Source of the DNA: Halobacteriovoraceae bacterium
Lineage (GTDB): Bacteria; Bdellovibrionota; Bacteriovoracia; Bacteriovoracales; Bacteriovoracaceae
Length of the DNA stretch: 64,000 nucleotides
Assembly: GCA_020635135.1 (NCBI GenBank)
Contig: JACKAJ010000015.1
Location: 558,001-622,000, forward strand
Direction: 5' to 3'
Shown here: positions 25,608 to 33,969 of the stretch, piece by piece
Layout of the letters: the number at the start of each line of letters is the position of its first letter
Numbering within the stretch: position 1 is the first letter of the stretch
Made by a program: the position numbers and the translations under genes
Notes under the pieces: model-generated
The model's input: only the letters and a program-made list of their open reading frames with translations
Databases searched by the model: none
Told to the model about the DNA's origin: nothing

Positions 25608-26474
25608 CTACCCCTTAATTTTCCCCAATGAAAGAACAATATAGTGAAGTAAGATATAGACTCCGGCCATGTTTCGATAAAGCTTAGCTTTGTTTTCCGA
25701 ATCGTGACGAGCATAATCGTAACCATACCACCCCAACCCTATTGCAAGAGTCAAGGCCACTAAAACGAGAATCGTTTTATCTATAGCAAATGCCAGACAA
25801 AACACTCCTAAAAAAGAATTCATCACGACGAGATGAATTGCTCCTCTTTTCCCAAATATTTTTGAATAAGAATCCACATCTTTTTTTTCTTCACTCGTCG
25901 CCCATGTTTTTCGAGCGAACTCGAAGACATTAAAAATAAACCAGTGAGAAAGTGAAAAAAGAAAAACTTCCTTACTCATTTCCCCTAATCCTTGTCTTGT
26001 GACCAGTGAAACTAAAGTCAATGAAAGAGGAACAGTGACAACTGTGTGGATAATAGCATATGTCGTTAAATGGGGACGAATAAGATCGCCAATAAAAAAC
26101 TCATTATACATGAGAAGCGAGTAAACAATGGCAATGAACATTACAAAAAGTGTTGAAAACCCAGCGTTTGCAGAAAAAATAAGCTCAAGCAAAATAATCA
26201 CAGCAATCAGCCACTTCACTTCAGAAAGAGGAATTAACCCCCTGGCGAGAGGTCTAGTGGGGTTGTGAATTTTGTCGTGTTCATAGTCTTTTATTTCATC
26301 ATAGAGACGAAGTTTAAAAAAGAAGATCAATGCAAGGGGAAACAAGAGAATAACAGGACCAACCCGTTGTTCAGGTGCCACTGTAAAATAGTGGGCCAAA
26401 CTGAAAACAACCACCATGGGAAGATAGCTACCCAGTGGGAATCGTTCTCTACAAAATTGCCACCACCTGTTCAT
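25608..26474 (-). CDS. UbiA-family prenyltransferase-like membrane protein
   Basis: A 288-residue integral membrane protein with about 8-9 helices. The first Asp-rich motif of the UbiA superfamily appears as YDEIKDYEHD (D59, D63, D67). The second lies in WATSEEKKDVDSYSKIFG. The family transfers polyprenyl or related diphosphates to aromatic or other acceptors at the membrane, with Mg2+ held by the two Asp motifs. It has 2-nt gaps on both sides within the six-gene operon. The Asn that normally precedes the first motif is Tyr here, so the donor or acceptor may be unusual. Confidence 0.85.
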   Translation of the reverse strand: MNRWWQFCRERFPLGSYLPMVVVFSLAHYFTVAPEQRVGPVILLFPLALIFFFKLRLYDEIKDYEHDKIHNPTRPLARGLIPLSEVKWLIAVIILLELIFSANAGFSTLFVMFIAIVYSLLMYNEFFIGDLIRPHLTTYAIIHTVVTVPLSLTLVSLVTRQGLGEMSKEVFLFSLSHWFIFNVFEFARKTWATSEEKKDVDSYSKIFGKRGAIHLVVMNSFLGVFCLAFAIDKTILVLVALTLAIGLGWYGYDYARHDSENKAKLYRNMAGVYILLHYIVLSLGKIKG

Positions 26475-26476
26475 AC

Positions 26477-28192
26477 TTAGATTAATTTTTTGTCGCGAAG
26501 CTCATTTTTGAGGACTTCGTACTCAACCTTACTATGGTGCCGTGGGTCCATTGGAATTTTGTCATAAAAAATAATTTGATCCACAGTCACTTGGTTTTTA
26601 TTAAACAACCTATTAACTTCCGCTTTTTGTTCTTCTTTAGTCATTTCTGATTGATTTGAAGTTGGTTCAATTACGCAAACGATTTTTTCACCAAGTTCCG
26701 CATCACTCACACCAAGGTATGCTCCACGAGACACAAAATCGAGACGCTTCAAAATAACTTCAGCCTTAACTGGAAAGTGAAATGTGTCCTTTCTTTTTAT
26801 GGCATTGTGAACTCGACCAACCAACCAAAGATCTCCATTATTATCAATAAAACCTAAGTCCCCCGTACGGTGCCAAACACGGTTGTGGTTATCGCGAATC
26901 TTGGCGCGAAAGAAAGCTTCTTCGTAATTATAGTAGTTTTCACAAACGTGCTCACCACTTACAATCAACTCACCGACTTGACTGCTTGGAAGTTCAATAT
27001 TCTCCCAGTCTAAATCGGTTTTAACAAAGACGGGGTCTTTACTAATTTGTATAAATTTATATTCAAGCCCAGAATCGATCTTCCCAACATTCACACCGGG
27101 GTCAACAAGTTCTGGATCTTCATCACCAGCAAATTTTAAATTAATAAAATCATTCGCTTCAATATGGGCGATAGGCTCAACTTCAGTCGAACCATAGAGG
27201 ACAAGTATCTCAGCATTGGGAGCAATTTTTCTAAAATCCACTAAATTATCTCGAGAAATTGGCGCTCCTCCAGTCACAACTCTTTTCACTTTTTCTAACT
27301 GAATTGAGTTTTTTAAACAATATTCAGAGAGCTTATTGAAAAGCCAAGGTGAAAGTGTCAGACAGGTAATATTTTTTTCGTAAACTTGAGCTAAAATAAT
27401 TAATGGATCATTTTCTGTTGGCATTCCTACATCAAAAGCAGGAATAACCGTTGTCACACATTCAGCAAGGTTATTCAAAGAAAAGATTGGAAAAACCGGC
27501 ATATCGCGATCATTATCATCATATTTTAAAGATCGACTAATAGCATAGTGTTGAGCCGCTAGAAAACGGTGCGTTCTATCGGCACCTTTGGGGCGACCAG
27601 AACTTCCCGTCGTAAATGTAATCAGGGCAGTTGCTTCTTGCTCAACAGCTTGCTTATTCACTGACGACATTGTCTCCAGTAAATTTTCATAGCTCGATGT
27701 ATAGTTTTTAGTAGTTGGTCCAACAGAGATTTTCATTTCTATTTTTGCAAGTTCTGGAACTTGTGAACACATATCAAAAGCTTGCTCAAAACTAATCATG
27801 GCCTTAGGATCAACTGTCTCTGCACTAATTCCTAATTGCCCGCGCCTCGCCCATGAATCGAGAAACACAGGGATGGCCCCTAGTTTTTGAAGAGCGAACA
27901 TGCAAACATAAAGTGGAACCGACATTGGTGCAAAAAGAATAACTCTATCACCATTACCAATTCCTAATTCTGAAAATCCTGCCGAAATTCTTTCGCAAAG
28001 AAAAAAGAGTTCCTTAACTTTTATTGATTGATGCTCAAGCGGTGTTTTAAGATTTTTATCCCAAGTCCCTAGTGTATCGCGATTTACCCAAGTGAGAATC
28101 TCTTTATCTGGATTTTCTTGAACATGTTTTTCAAGAAAACTATAAACATTGTTTCCCTGGTGGGCCCCTTCAAAATATCCTATTTTTGACAT
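26477..28192 (-). CDS. OleC-like adenylate-forming enzyme (AMP-binding)
   Basis: A 571-residue member of the acyl-CoA synthetase/ANL superfamily. The ATP-binding P-loop motif is TFTTGSSGRPKG (192-203). The A5 motif is YGSTEVEP (333-340), and A7 lies in VWHRTGDLGFID. The C-terminal hinge and lysine region contains VGRVHNAIKRK. The FTTGSSG form, the PVFPIFSLNNL segment after it and YGSTEVEPIA most resemble the OleC branch, which adenylates beta-hydroxy acids to form beta-lactones, rather than ordinary fatty acyl-CoA ligases. OleA and OleD are absent. It overlaps the upstream alpha/beta hydrolase by 13 nt. Its likely role is activating a carboxylate within the operon's pathway. Confidence 0.85.
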   Translation of the reverse strand: MSKIGYFEGAHQGNNVYSFLEKHVQENPDKEILTWVNRDTLGTWDKNLKTPLEHQSIKVKELFFLCERISAGFSELGIGNGDRVILFAPMSVPLYVCMFALQKLGAIPVFLDSWARRGQLGISAETVDPKAMISFEQAFDMCSQVPELAKIEMKISVGPTTKNYTSSYENLLETMSSVNKQAVEQEATALITFTTGSSGRPKGADRTHRFLAAQHYAISRSLKYDDNDRDMPVFPIFSLNNLAECVTTVIPAFDVGMPTENDPLIILAQVYEKNITCLTLSPWLFNKLSEYCLKNSIQLEKVKRVVTGGAPISRDNLVDFRKIAPNAEILVLYGSTEVEPIAHIEANDFINLKFAGDEDPELVDPGVNVGKIDSGLEYKFIQISKDPVFVKTDLDWENIELPSSQVGELIVSGEHVCENYYNYEEAFFRAKIRDNHNRVWHRTGDLGFIDNNGDLWLVGRVHNAIKRKDTFHFPVKAEVILKRLDFVSRGAYLGVSDAELGEKIVCVIEPTSNQSEMTKEEQKAEVNRLFNKNQVTVDQIIFYDKIPMDPRHHSKVEYEVLKNELRDKKLI

Positions 28193-28848
28193 TTGAGATC
28201 TCCTTTTTGATATTTCTTAATCAAGTTCGCAATTTTTTGAGGGTGAGACCACATTAAGGCATGCCCTCCTTTTTCGATTTCTTTGACAATAACATCTTCA
28301 AATATTTGACTAAGCTTTTTCAGTTCTTCATTTAGTTTCGCCGTCCGATCACTTTTACCCCAAATGACCAGTGGAGTGATTCCACTCAAAGATCCCTTGC
28401 ACTCTTCAATCATTTTTTCAGTTAAAAAGAATTCATCTTTTTCTTCAATCGAAGAGAACAATTTATCAACAGTAACAATAGACTTGATATAATTTTGATA
28501 CTCATTTTTTCCGTCTTTCCCACAAAAAGACTGCTTTATGAAATCGCCAAGAATTTTTTCTCTTTTAAGTTTCAAAAGAAATTTTCCTATCCAAGGAAGG
28601 GAGATAATAAATTTCTTCAGCCCCCTCACCGGCTCCATCGGCAGAAAAGGGGAAATCAAAACGACTTTTTTTACGTTAGAATTTTGGAGAGAATTTAAAA
28701 GCTTCAAGCATCCCCAGGAATACCCCACCCAAACTTCAGAGTTTTCTAAATCTTCTGTTATCAAATAATCTTTCATGTGCTCGTCGAGAGGGAGAAAATC
28801 CCTGATCGATCCTGGAGAGCCATGAAAGGTCGTCATATTTATTGTCAT
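28180..28848 (-). CDS. Alpha/beta hydrolase
   Basis: A compact 222-residue alpha/beta-hydrolase. The nucleophile elbow is GYSWG (S44), the acid is probably D167 (WGKSDRT) and the base is H196 (GGHALMW). An N-terminal FHGSPGS resembles the oxyanion-hole HG motif. It lacks a large lid. It overlaps its neighbours on both sides by 4 and 13 nt, so it belongs to the six-gene pathway, perhaps as a thioesterase, a lactone/ester hydrolase or an acyl transfer partner of the adjacent ligase. The serine nucleophile differs from OleB, which uses Asp. Confidence 0.85.
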   Translation of the reverse strand: MTINMTTFHGSPGSIRDFLPLDEHMKDYLITEDLENSEVWVGYSWGCLKLLNSLQNSNVKKVVLISPFLPMEPVRGLKKFIISLPWIGKFLLKLKREKILGDFIKQSFCGKDGKNEYQNYIKSIVTVDKLFSSIEEKDEFFLTEKMIEECKGSLSGITPLVIWGKSDRTAKLNEELKKLSQIFEDVIVKEIEKGGHALMWSHPQKIANLIKKYQKGDLKCQK

Positions 28849-29594
28849 AAAACCATTCCTGAATCCAACATCTCATATATACGCTTTGCTGAAGGATTTC
28901 TAGTGTATACTACTGGTGACCCTCCATTTTCAACTTTCTGTGTCAATCCTTTCTTTTTTACAATTTCCTCGAGAAGATCAGCGAGAACCTGCCCTTCCAG
29001 CAAACTAGCGCGGTATAAGTATTTGAGATAGTTTTTCTCTGTCCCTTCAGAATCAACGACAACTCGCTTTAAAATGGCTCCTGCGTCCACTTTTGCAGTC
29101 ATTTCATGAATAGTGAAGCCAGCTTCACGATTTTCACTAAGCGCATAGAGATCGCACATCGTCCCTCGATATTGAGGGAGTAGCCCATGATGAATATTGA
29201 GACAGCCCAGTTTGGGAATCTCTAAAACAGCTTTTTTATAGATATAGCGGGTTCTCATGTTGACAATCAAATCGGGTGATTCCGAACGAAGAAACTCAAG
29301 GCATTCATTCGAATTGATATCTTTAAATTTGTAACAAGGTATTCCATAGTATTGAAAGAGTTTTTCACGCCTTTTCATAGGAAGCTCGAACACATTTTTC
29401 AATAAGCTGCTTCCCACATTATTGGCTCCCAATAAATAAAGGCTCAGACTTTTTGCCAAGAGACTGAACTCAAAATTCTTTAAGATGATAATTCCAGCTA
29501 TATCCCCTGAATATTTCAAGAGTAACTGCTCGAAGAGTCCTTGGTAATTTTCGGGGATATAGGTGACCTCAGAGGTGACGAGAAAGATTTTCAT
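28845..29594 (-). CDS. Formyltransferase (10-formyl-THF dependent fold)
   Basis: A 249-residue protein with the formyl_trans_N fold. The catalytic triad of methionyl-tRNA, GAR and sugar formyltransferases is intact: N133 and H135 in CLNIHHGLLPQYRG, and D170 in TIHEMTAKVDAGAIL. It lacks the C-terminal tRNA-binding domain of Fmt, so a small-molecule amine is the expected acceptor. It overlaps the DUF3419 gene upstream and the hydrolase downstream by 4 nt each. An attractive possibility is N-formylation of the amino group introduced by the DUF3419 enzyme; that is inference from gene order. Confidence 0.87.
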   Translation of the reverse strand: MKIFLVTSEVTYIPENYQGLFEQLLLKYSGDIAGIIILKNFEFSLLAKSLSLYLLGANNVGSSLLKNVFELPMKRREKLFQYYGIPCYKFKDINSNECLEFLRSESPDLIVNMRTRYIYKKAVLEIPKLGCLNIHHGLLPQYRGTMCDLYALSENREAGFTIHEMTAKVDAGAILKRVVVDSEGTEKNYLKYLYRASLLEGQVLADLLEEIVKKKGLTQKVENGGSPVVYTRNPSAKRIYEMLDSGMVL

Positions 29595-30697
29595 GATCCA
29601 ATCTTTTTATAAACTTTAATTTGGTAAACACCCACCTTATCCATGGAAGTAAGGTCGATATACTCAGAGGTCACATCTTCGTATCCTCGCCAATCAGTTC
29701 CCTCTGGAATTCGCAAATAGTTGCGAATAACAACGTGAGCATTTGTACTTAAATGAGGGTAAATCATTTGCATAAAATTTTGCTCTATTTGACCTTCGAA
29801 ATAGGAAGGAACATTACTAAAAGAGAAGAAATCAATTTTTGCCCCCAGCTCATTCTCATCCAGATCCACAGCTGAACGGCATAAATATTGAACTTTAGTC
29901 TTTTTCAAACCTTCTACAATTTGAGAAAAATATCGAGGATTTGCTTCGACAGTTACCGCCTCTTTAGAATACATTTTCCCTCTAAAACATAATTGGACAA
30001 AGAAATTATTTTTCAAAAGTGTCGTTGTAAAAAGTTTTTGAAAGGTATCAAGATAAAATTGGAAATGAGTCTTATCAATATTCTTTTTAACAAAACTTCC
30101 CTTATAAAGAAGTGAATTAAAGACTGAAGCATTTCCCAAGATTCTTATAATCATGGCCCAACGCCATTTTGGAAATTTGTGCTCATAAAATTCGATTTGT
30201 TCTTCAATTGTATTAAACGAACAAAACTTCTCTAGAGTTTTGTTTCCAATGATTTTTTGAGGGAGATTTGAAAACTTGCGAAATGTATCCTCCCACTTTC
30301 CTTCGTAGATAATCTCTCCCCAAGCAATGCTCTCGAAAATTTTACGAAGCTTTAATTTTACTTGGGTATCGAGTTCAATTTTTTCAAAGATTTCTTTACG
30401 TTTTTCTCGATCATTCAGACTCTCAAATGGAGGGAAGCCAAACAAGCAACAATAATCTTCATAACTTAAAGTTTTATAGCTGATTTCTTTTAAGAGTGTG
30501 TAATCTAATTGATCTTGCGAAAGATCCACCACACTCAAGACTTCCGGCTCACACCCAGCTAAAGGAAGAGAACGCCCCCCACTCCCCGCGACGGCAAGAA
30601 CATGCCGGGGTTTAAGTTTCTGACACATCTTCAGTTCAATCTCGTTATCTTCATTAGCGAGAGTATAATTGAGTTTATTAAAGTATTGCTCACTCAT
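29591..30697 (-). CDS. DUF3419 / BtaA-like SAM 3-amino-3-carboxypropyl transferase
   Basis: A 368-residue protein matching the DUF3419 family. The N-terminal core has VLAVAGSGGRSLPLAG, SVVDLSQDQLDYTLLKE and LSYEDYCCLFGFPP. The C-terminal part has RSAVDLDE, FSFSNVPSYF and HVVIRNYLRIP. The best-known member, BtaA, uses SAM as donor of a 3-amino-3-carboxypropyl group to diacylglycerol to make homoserine lipid. BtaB, the N-methylase, is not present here. It is the first gene of the six-gene operon. It has no Shine-Dalgarno, and a promoter whose -10 box (TATACT) ends 11 nt from the ATG suggests an almost leaderless message. Confidence 0.85.
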   Translation of the reverse strand: MSEQYFNKLNYTLANEDNEIELKMCQKLKPRHVLAVAGSGGRSLPLAGCEPEVLSVVDLSQDQLDYTLLKEISYKTLSYEDYCCLFGFPPFESLNDREKRKEIFEKIELDTQVKLKLRKIFESIAWGEIIYEGKWEDTFRKFSNLPQKIIGNKTLEKFCSFNTIEEQIEFYEHKFPKWRWAMIIRILGNASVFNSLLYKGSFVKKNIDKTHFQFYLDTFQKLFTTTLLKNNFFVQLCFRGKMYSKEAVTVEANPRYFSQIVEGLKKTKVQYLCRSAVDLDENELGAKIDFFSFSNVPSYFEGQIEQNFMQMIYPHLSTNAHVVIRNYLRIPEGTDWRGYEDVTSEYIDLTSMDKVGVYQIKVYKKIGS

Positions 30698-30708
30698 AAG
30701 TGCCGGGC

Positions 30709-30736
30709 AGTATACAACGCTCTAAGTAAATCACAA
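30709..30736 (-). promoter_or_regulatory. Promoter of the six-gene operon
   Basis: On the minus strand, TTGTGA (30736-30731), a 16-nt spacer, then TATACT (30714-30709). The expected start point lies about 3-5 nt before the ATG at 30697, and no ribosome site is visible. Confidence 0.55.
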
Positions 30737-30807
30737 GAAAGCCTATAATTATTACTGGTTTTGCTCCATTTTTTCTATCCCCCTCTCAAATTATGGTATG
30801 AAAGGAC

Positions 30808-31518
30808 ATGCTCAAAACAATCATTTTGGCTTCTATTGTCCTCTCTTCGAGTTTAGCCATAAGTTCAGAGACAGCTCACAATTGCTTTCGCAAGCACATT
30901 CTCGATGCCATAGAACTCAATAAACAGCGTAAGCCTCTGTATGAAGCCATTTCAGATGGCGAAAGCAAAAAAATTTCTAATAAACTCATTAGTATGGAAT
31001 ACTTACTTATTCCCATCTCTTTGTATTTTGATCTCTCTGCTCTGAGATTGCAGAATAAAGGTGTCCCCTTAATGTGCGACGAATTTATCGATATGAGTGA
31101 AACTCCTCCATTTACGGCTCTGGATGAAATTCCCAAAACGCAATACAACAATCTCCCTACTCTTTCCATTGAGGAGAAAATTTCTCAATACCGTGAAGCT
31201 ATGGACCAAAACAGTTTTACAAAAATTTCGAAGCTCAGTGAAAAATATTTAAAAGAATTAGAAAAATACCCTTCTTATTTTTGTCTCTATCGCCATTTCA
31301 CAGAATCAATTCTTCGAGCCTCCAATAAAGCTATGCAATACCAAGCGATGGCCCTCAAAAATGAAGTTAAGTTTGATTCAAGTCTTTCTTGGCGATTTAT
31401 TGATCTTCAAGTCAGTGGACTGAAGCGAGTTAATAAGATTGATATCCTTGCGGCCCCACTCCAGTTCAAGGGGATACCCATTATTTGCAATGATGTCCCC
31501 CATATCCCTGCCAATTAA
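30808..31518 (+). CDS. Exported protein, unknown function
   Basis: A 236-residue protein with a signal peptide (MLKTIILASIVLSSSLAIS). The mature part is largely helical, with cysteines in HNCFRKH, PLMCDEF, YFCLYRH and IICNDVP. Two sections resemble each other: ALRLQNKGVPLMCDEF and APLQFKGIPIICNDV. This suggests an internal duplication of about 110 residues. No family recognised. The purine tract AAAGGA lies immediately before the ATG. It diverges from the six-gene operon and converges on the next gene with one base between. Confidence 0.78.
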   Translation: MLKTIILASIVLSSSLAISSETAHNCFRKHILDAIELNKQRKPLYEAISDGESKKISNKLISMEYLLIPISLYFDLSALRLQNKGVPLMCDEFIDMSETPPFTALDEIPKTQYNNLPTLSIEEKISQYREAMDQNSFTKISKLSEKYLKELEKYPSYFCLYRHFTESILRASNKAMQYQAMALKNEVKFDSSLSWRFIDLQVSGLKRVNKIDILAAPLQFKGIPIICNDVPHIPAN

Positions 31519-31519
31519 A

Positions 31520-31909
31520 TTAGCGACAATTTAATTGAAGCTCTTTGTTTCCATCAATCGTTAGCCACGACTCTTCCATCTCGTCGAGATAAATCATCAT
31601 GCTTACTTCTCTTCCCTCATTGTCTTCACCAATAAATTGGAACATAACATCTTCTACTGTTACCAAACCTTCGATCTCAACTTCAGGCTCCCAAGCTGAT
31701 TGGTCTTCATAAATTTCGAGTTTGTAAGAAACAACCTCTCCTTCATCCCAATCAGTATTGTCATCAGAAACCGGACTAAGAACAACAGTACGATCCAATA
31801 CAGCTCCTGTTTGATAATCGTATTCTTGGCAAACATACTTTTGATAATCAGTACGAGCCAAAGCACTGAAACTTCCCGCAAGAACAAGTAAAGAAATAAA
31901 TTTTTTCAT
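31520..31909 (-). CDS. Small exported protein, unknown function
   Basis: A 129-residue protein with a signal peptide (MKKFISLLVLAGSFSALA). The mature region is acidic and predominantly beta, with cysteines near both ends (YVCQEY, QLNCR) that may pair. There is no known family. Ribosome site ACGGAGG upstream of the ATG. Similar small, acidic, two-cysteine exported proteins occur elsewhere in this window (2244, 32079), possibly a loosely related group. Confidence 0.78.
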   Translation of the reverse strand: MKKFISLLVLAGSFSALARTDYQKYVCQEYDYQTGAVLDRTVVLSPVSDDNTDWDEGEVVSYKLEIYEDQSAWEPEVEIEGLVTVEDVMFQFIGEDNEGREVSMMIYLDEMEESWLTIDGNKELQLNCR

Positions 31910-32078
31910 GCAATACCTCCGTTAAGAACCTCACCTAGCACTCTCAAATCAAAACGAATAGGTCTTTCTCAATGACTTTACGCAAAAAAACAATCCCAAT
32001 AAATCATTTTCCTTTTGAAACCAAGAAATTGATGTTAAATCGCATTCACAACATTGACATCCATCAAGGAGAAAGACA

Positions 32079-32399
32079 TTGAAAAAACTATTTATCTTAT
32101 TAATGATGACTGCAGCTTCTTATACTTTTGCAAGTGATGAAGCTGGATTTTATTACAACAATGAATCCCTTTCTGAGCGCAAAGTCGCTGAAGAATTCTT
32201 TAAAGAAATGAAAATTCGCGAAGAAGAAGATCAAGAAGTTGATGTTTGCTACGAAGGTGATTGGGAAGAAGCCACTGAAAATGTCAATGCAATCATCTCT
32301 ATAAATGTCCTCGACATCTATGGAGCAGGTGAACTCGACGTTGAAATCTATCACAAAAACGGTGATTCTACTTATGGAATCATTTCTACTTGCTACTAA
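32079..32399 (+). CDS. Small acidic exported protein, TTG start
   Basis: A 106-residue protein with a signal peptide (LFILLMMTAASYTFA) and an acidic mature part with two cysteines (VDVCYEG, ISTCY). The start is TTG at 32079, 7 nt after AAGGAG; no ATG in frame would keep the signal peptide intact. Function unknown. It ends in a strong hairpin terminator. Confidence 0.78.
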   Translation: MKKLFILLMMTAASYTFASDEAGFYYNNESLSERKVAEEFFKEMKIREEEDQEVDVCYEGDWEEATENVNAIISINVLDIYGAGELDVEIYHKNGDSTYGIISTCY

Positions 32400-32429
32400 T
32401 AATCACTTTTATTATTTATGAATAATTTG

Positions 32430-32462
32430 AAAGAGCTCAAGGTTAACCTTGAGCTCTTTTTT
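32430..32462 (+). terminator. Rho-independent terminator
   Basis: Long, almost loop-less palindrome GAGCTCAAGG TTAA CCTTGAGCTC followed by six T. It separates the small exported-protein gene from the convergent gltX and may also stop gltX transcripts. Confidence 0.93.
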
Positions 32463-32472
32463 ATGGTAAGCT

Positions 32473-33921
32473 CTAAAAAAGAGTTGCGATATTACTCAAG
32501 CGCTTTTGCATAACTTCTTTTGGAATAATGGGAACAAGATCCCCTAACTCTGGACCGTGATCGTGGCCTGTTAAGCACACTCGAGTTCCCATAAAGAGCT
32601 GTTTCCCTTTAATTTTAAGATCGGTTTTAAGTTCATTAAAGAGAGAATCAAAATTATCTTTACTCAGAAAATCACTTTTCTGTTCTTTAACTTTCTTATC
32701 AAGAAAGCCGTGAATCTGCTTTGTCGTCTCCCAAGAAAGAACATCTTTCAACTTATCAGTGACTTCCACATTCGGATTGAGAAGATCTTCATCAATACGT
32801 TTTTGAAAATCAGAGAAAAATTCAATTTGATTTTTATAGAGTTCAATGGCACTTTTTTTCCAATCTTCACTTTGCCCAAAATAAAAGTGATCGTTCTCGA
32901 TAAATTCTTCGATTCCTTTTTGAAGTGTCTCAAGAGGAAGTGCGCGGATATGCATACCATTAACCCACTTGAGTTTCTCCAAATCGTATATCGCTGCGGC
33001 CTTGCTAAAGCGAGTAGCGTCAAATTCTGTTCCCAAATCATTAACATCAAAAATTTCTTTTTCGTCAGGGTGTGACCATCCTAAAAGAACAAGGTAATTG
33101 GCAATGGCCTGTGGCAGATAAGATTCTTCCTTGTAATTCACCACAGAAGTCGCTCCATGGCGCTTAGAGAGCTTTTGACGATCTTTACCAATGAGAAGAG
33201 AAACGTGGGCAAATTCCGGCAACCCTGATCCCAAAGCTTCGTAAATCATCATCTGGCGAACAGTATTATTTAAGTGGTCTTCTCCACGGATGATATGAGT
33301 AATTTTCATTTCAATATCGTCAACCACACAACAAAAATTATAAACAGGAAGTCCTGTCGAGCGAATGAGAATAAAATCCCCAACCATGTTTTCTGGAAAC
33401 ACCACGCGACCGCGAACATTATCGTGCAAAGTATAAGATTTGCCAGGAGCTTTGAAACGAATAGCCGCTTTTTCTCCTGAAGCTAGGCGATTAGCTGCTT
33501 CTTCAAAGAACTCTTCATTCCTCCATTTCCCTTCGTAATGAGGAGGGCGACCTTCTTTGAGAGCTCTTTCACGCATTTCTTCAAGCTCATCATCTGTACA
33601 AAAATCATAATAAGCGAGACCACGATCCACTAAAGACTGGGCGTATTTCTTGTAGATATCCAAACGCTCCGACTGCCGATAGGGACCGTAATTCCCTGGT
33701 TTGTCGGGACCTTCATCATAATCCACTCCAAGCCACTTAAGATCTTCAATTTGCAGTTCTTCATATTCTTTTTTACTGCGTTCAAGGTCAGTATCTTCAA
33801 TTCTCAATACGAAGGTTCCCTTTTGGGCCTTGGCAAAAAGATAATTGTATAGAGCGGTACGCGCTCCACCAATGTGAAGATAGCCTGTTGGGCTTGGTGC
33901 AAATCGGACACGGACAGTCAT
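32473..33921 (-). CDS. gltX: Glutamyl-tRNA synthetase
   Basis: Class I aminoacyl-tRNA synthetase charging tRNA-Glu, 482 residues. It begins RVRFAPSPTGYLHIGGARTA, containing the HIGH-equivalent HIGG. The KMSKS-equivalent is KLSKRHG, and the fold contains IRGEDHLNNT as expected. Length matches the bacterial enzyme. Ribosome site GAGGAG about 9 nt before the ATG. It follows the CarD-like gene by 48 nt on the same strand and is probably co-transcribed with it. Confidence 0.97.
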   Translation of the reverse strand: MTVRVRFAPSPTGYLHIGGARTALYNYLFAKAQKGTFVLRIEDTDLERSKKEYEELQIEDLKWLGVDYDEGPDKPGNYGPYRQSERLDIYKKYAQSLVDRGLAYYDFCTDDELEEMRERALKEGRPPHYEGKWRNEEFFEEAANRLASGEKAAIRFKAPGKSYTLHDNVRGRVVFPENMVGDFILIRSTGLPVYNFCCVVDDIEMKITHIIRGEDHLNNTVRQMMIYEALGSGLPEFAHVSLLIGKDRQKLSKRHGATSVVNYKEESYLPQAIANYLVLLGWSHPDEKEIFDVNDLGTEFDATRFSKAAAIYDLEKLKWVNGMHIRALPLETLQKGIEEFIENDHFYFGQSEDWKKSAIELYKNQIEFFSDFQKRIDEDLLNPNVEVTDKLKDVLSWETTKQIHGFLDKKVKEQKSDFLSKDNFDSLFNELKTDLKIKGKQLFMGTRVCLTGHDHGPELGDLVPIIPKEVMQKRLSNIATLF

Positions 33922-33969
33922 AAAGCTGAACTCCTCTCAAAAAATAATTACTTGGGATTGAATATGCAA

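Noticed and set aside
26477..28848. Olefin biosynthesis (OleABCD) operon
   Set aside because: No OleA thiolase or OleD dehydrogenase is present, and the hydrolase has a Ser rather than an Asp nucleophile.
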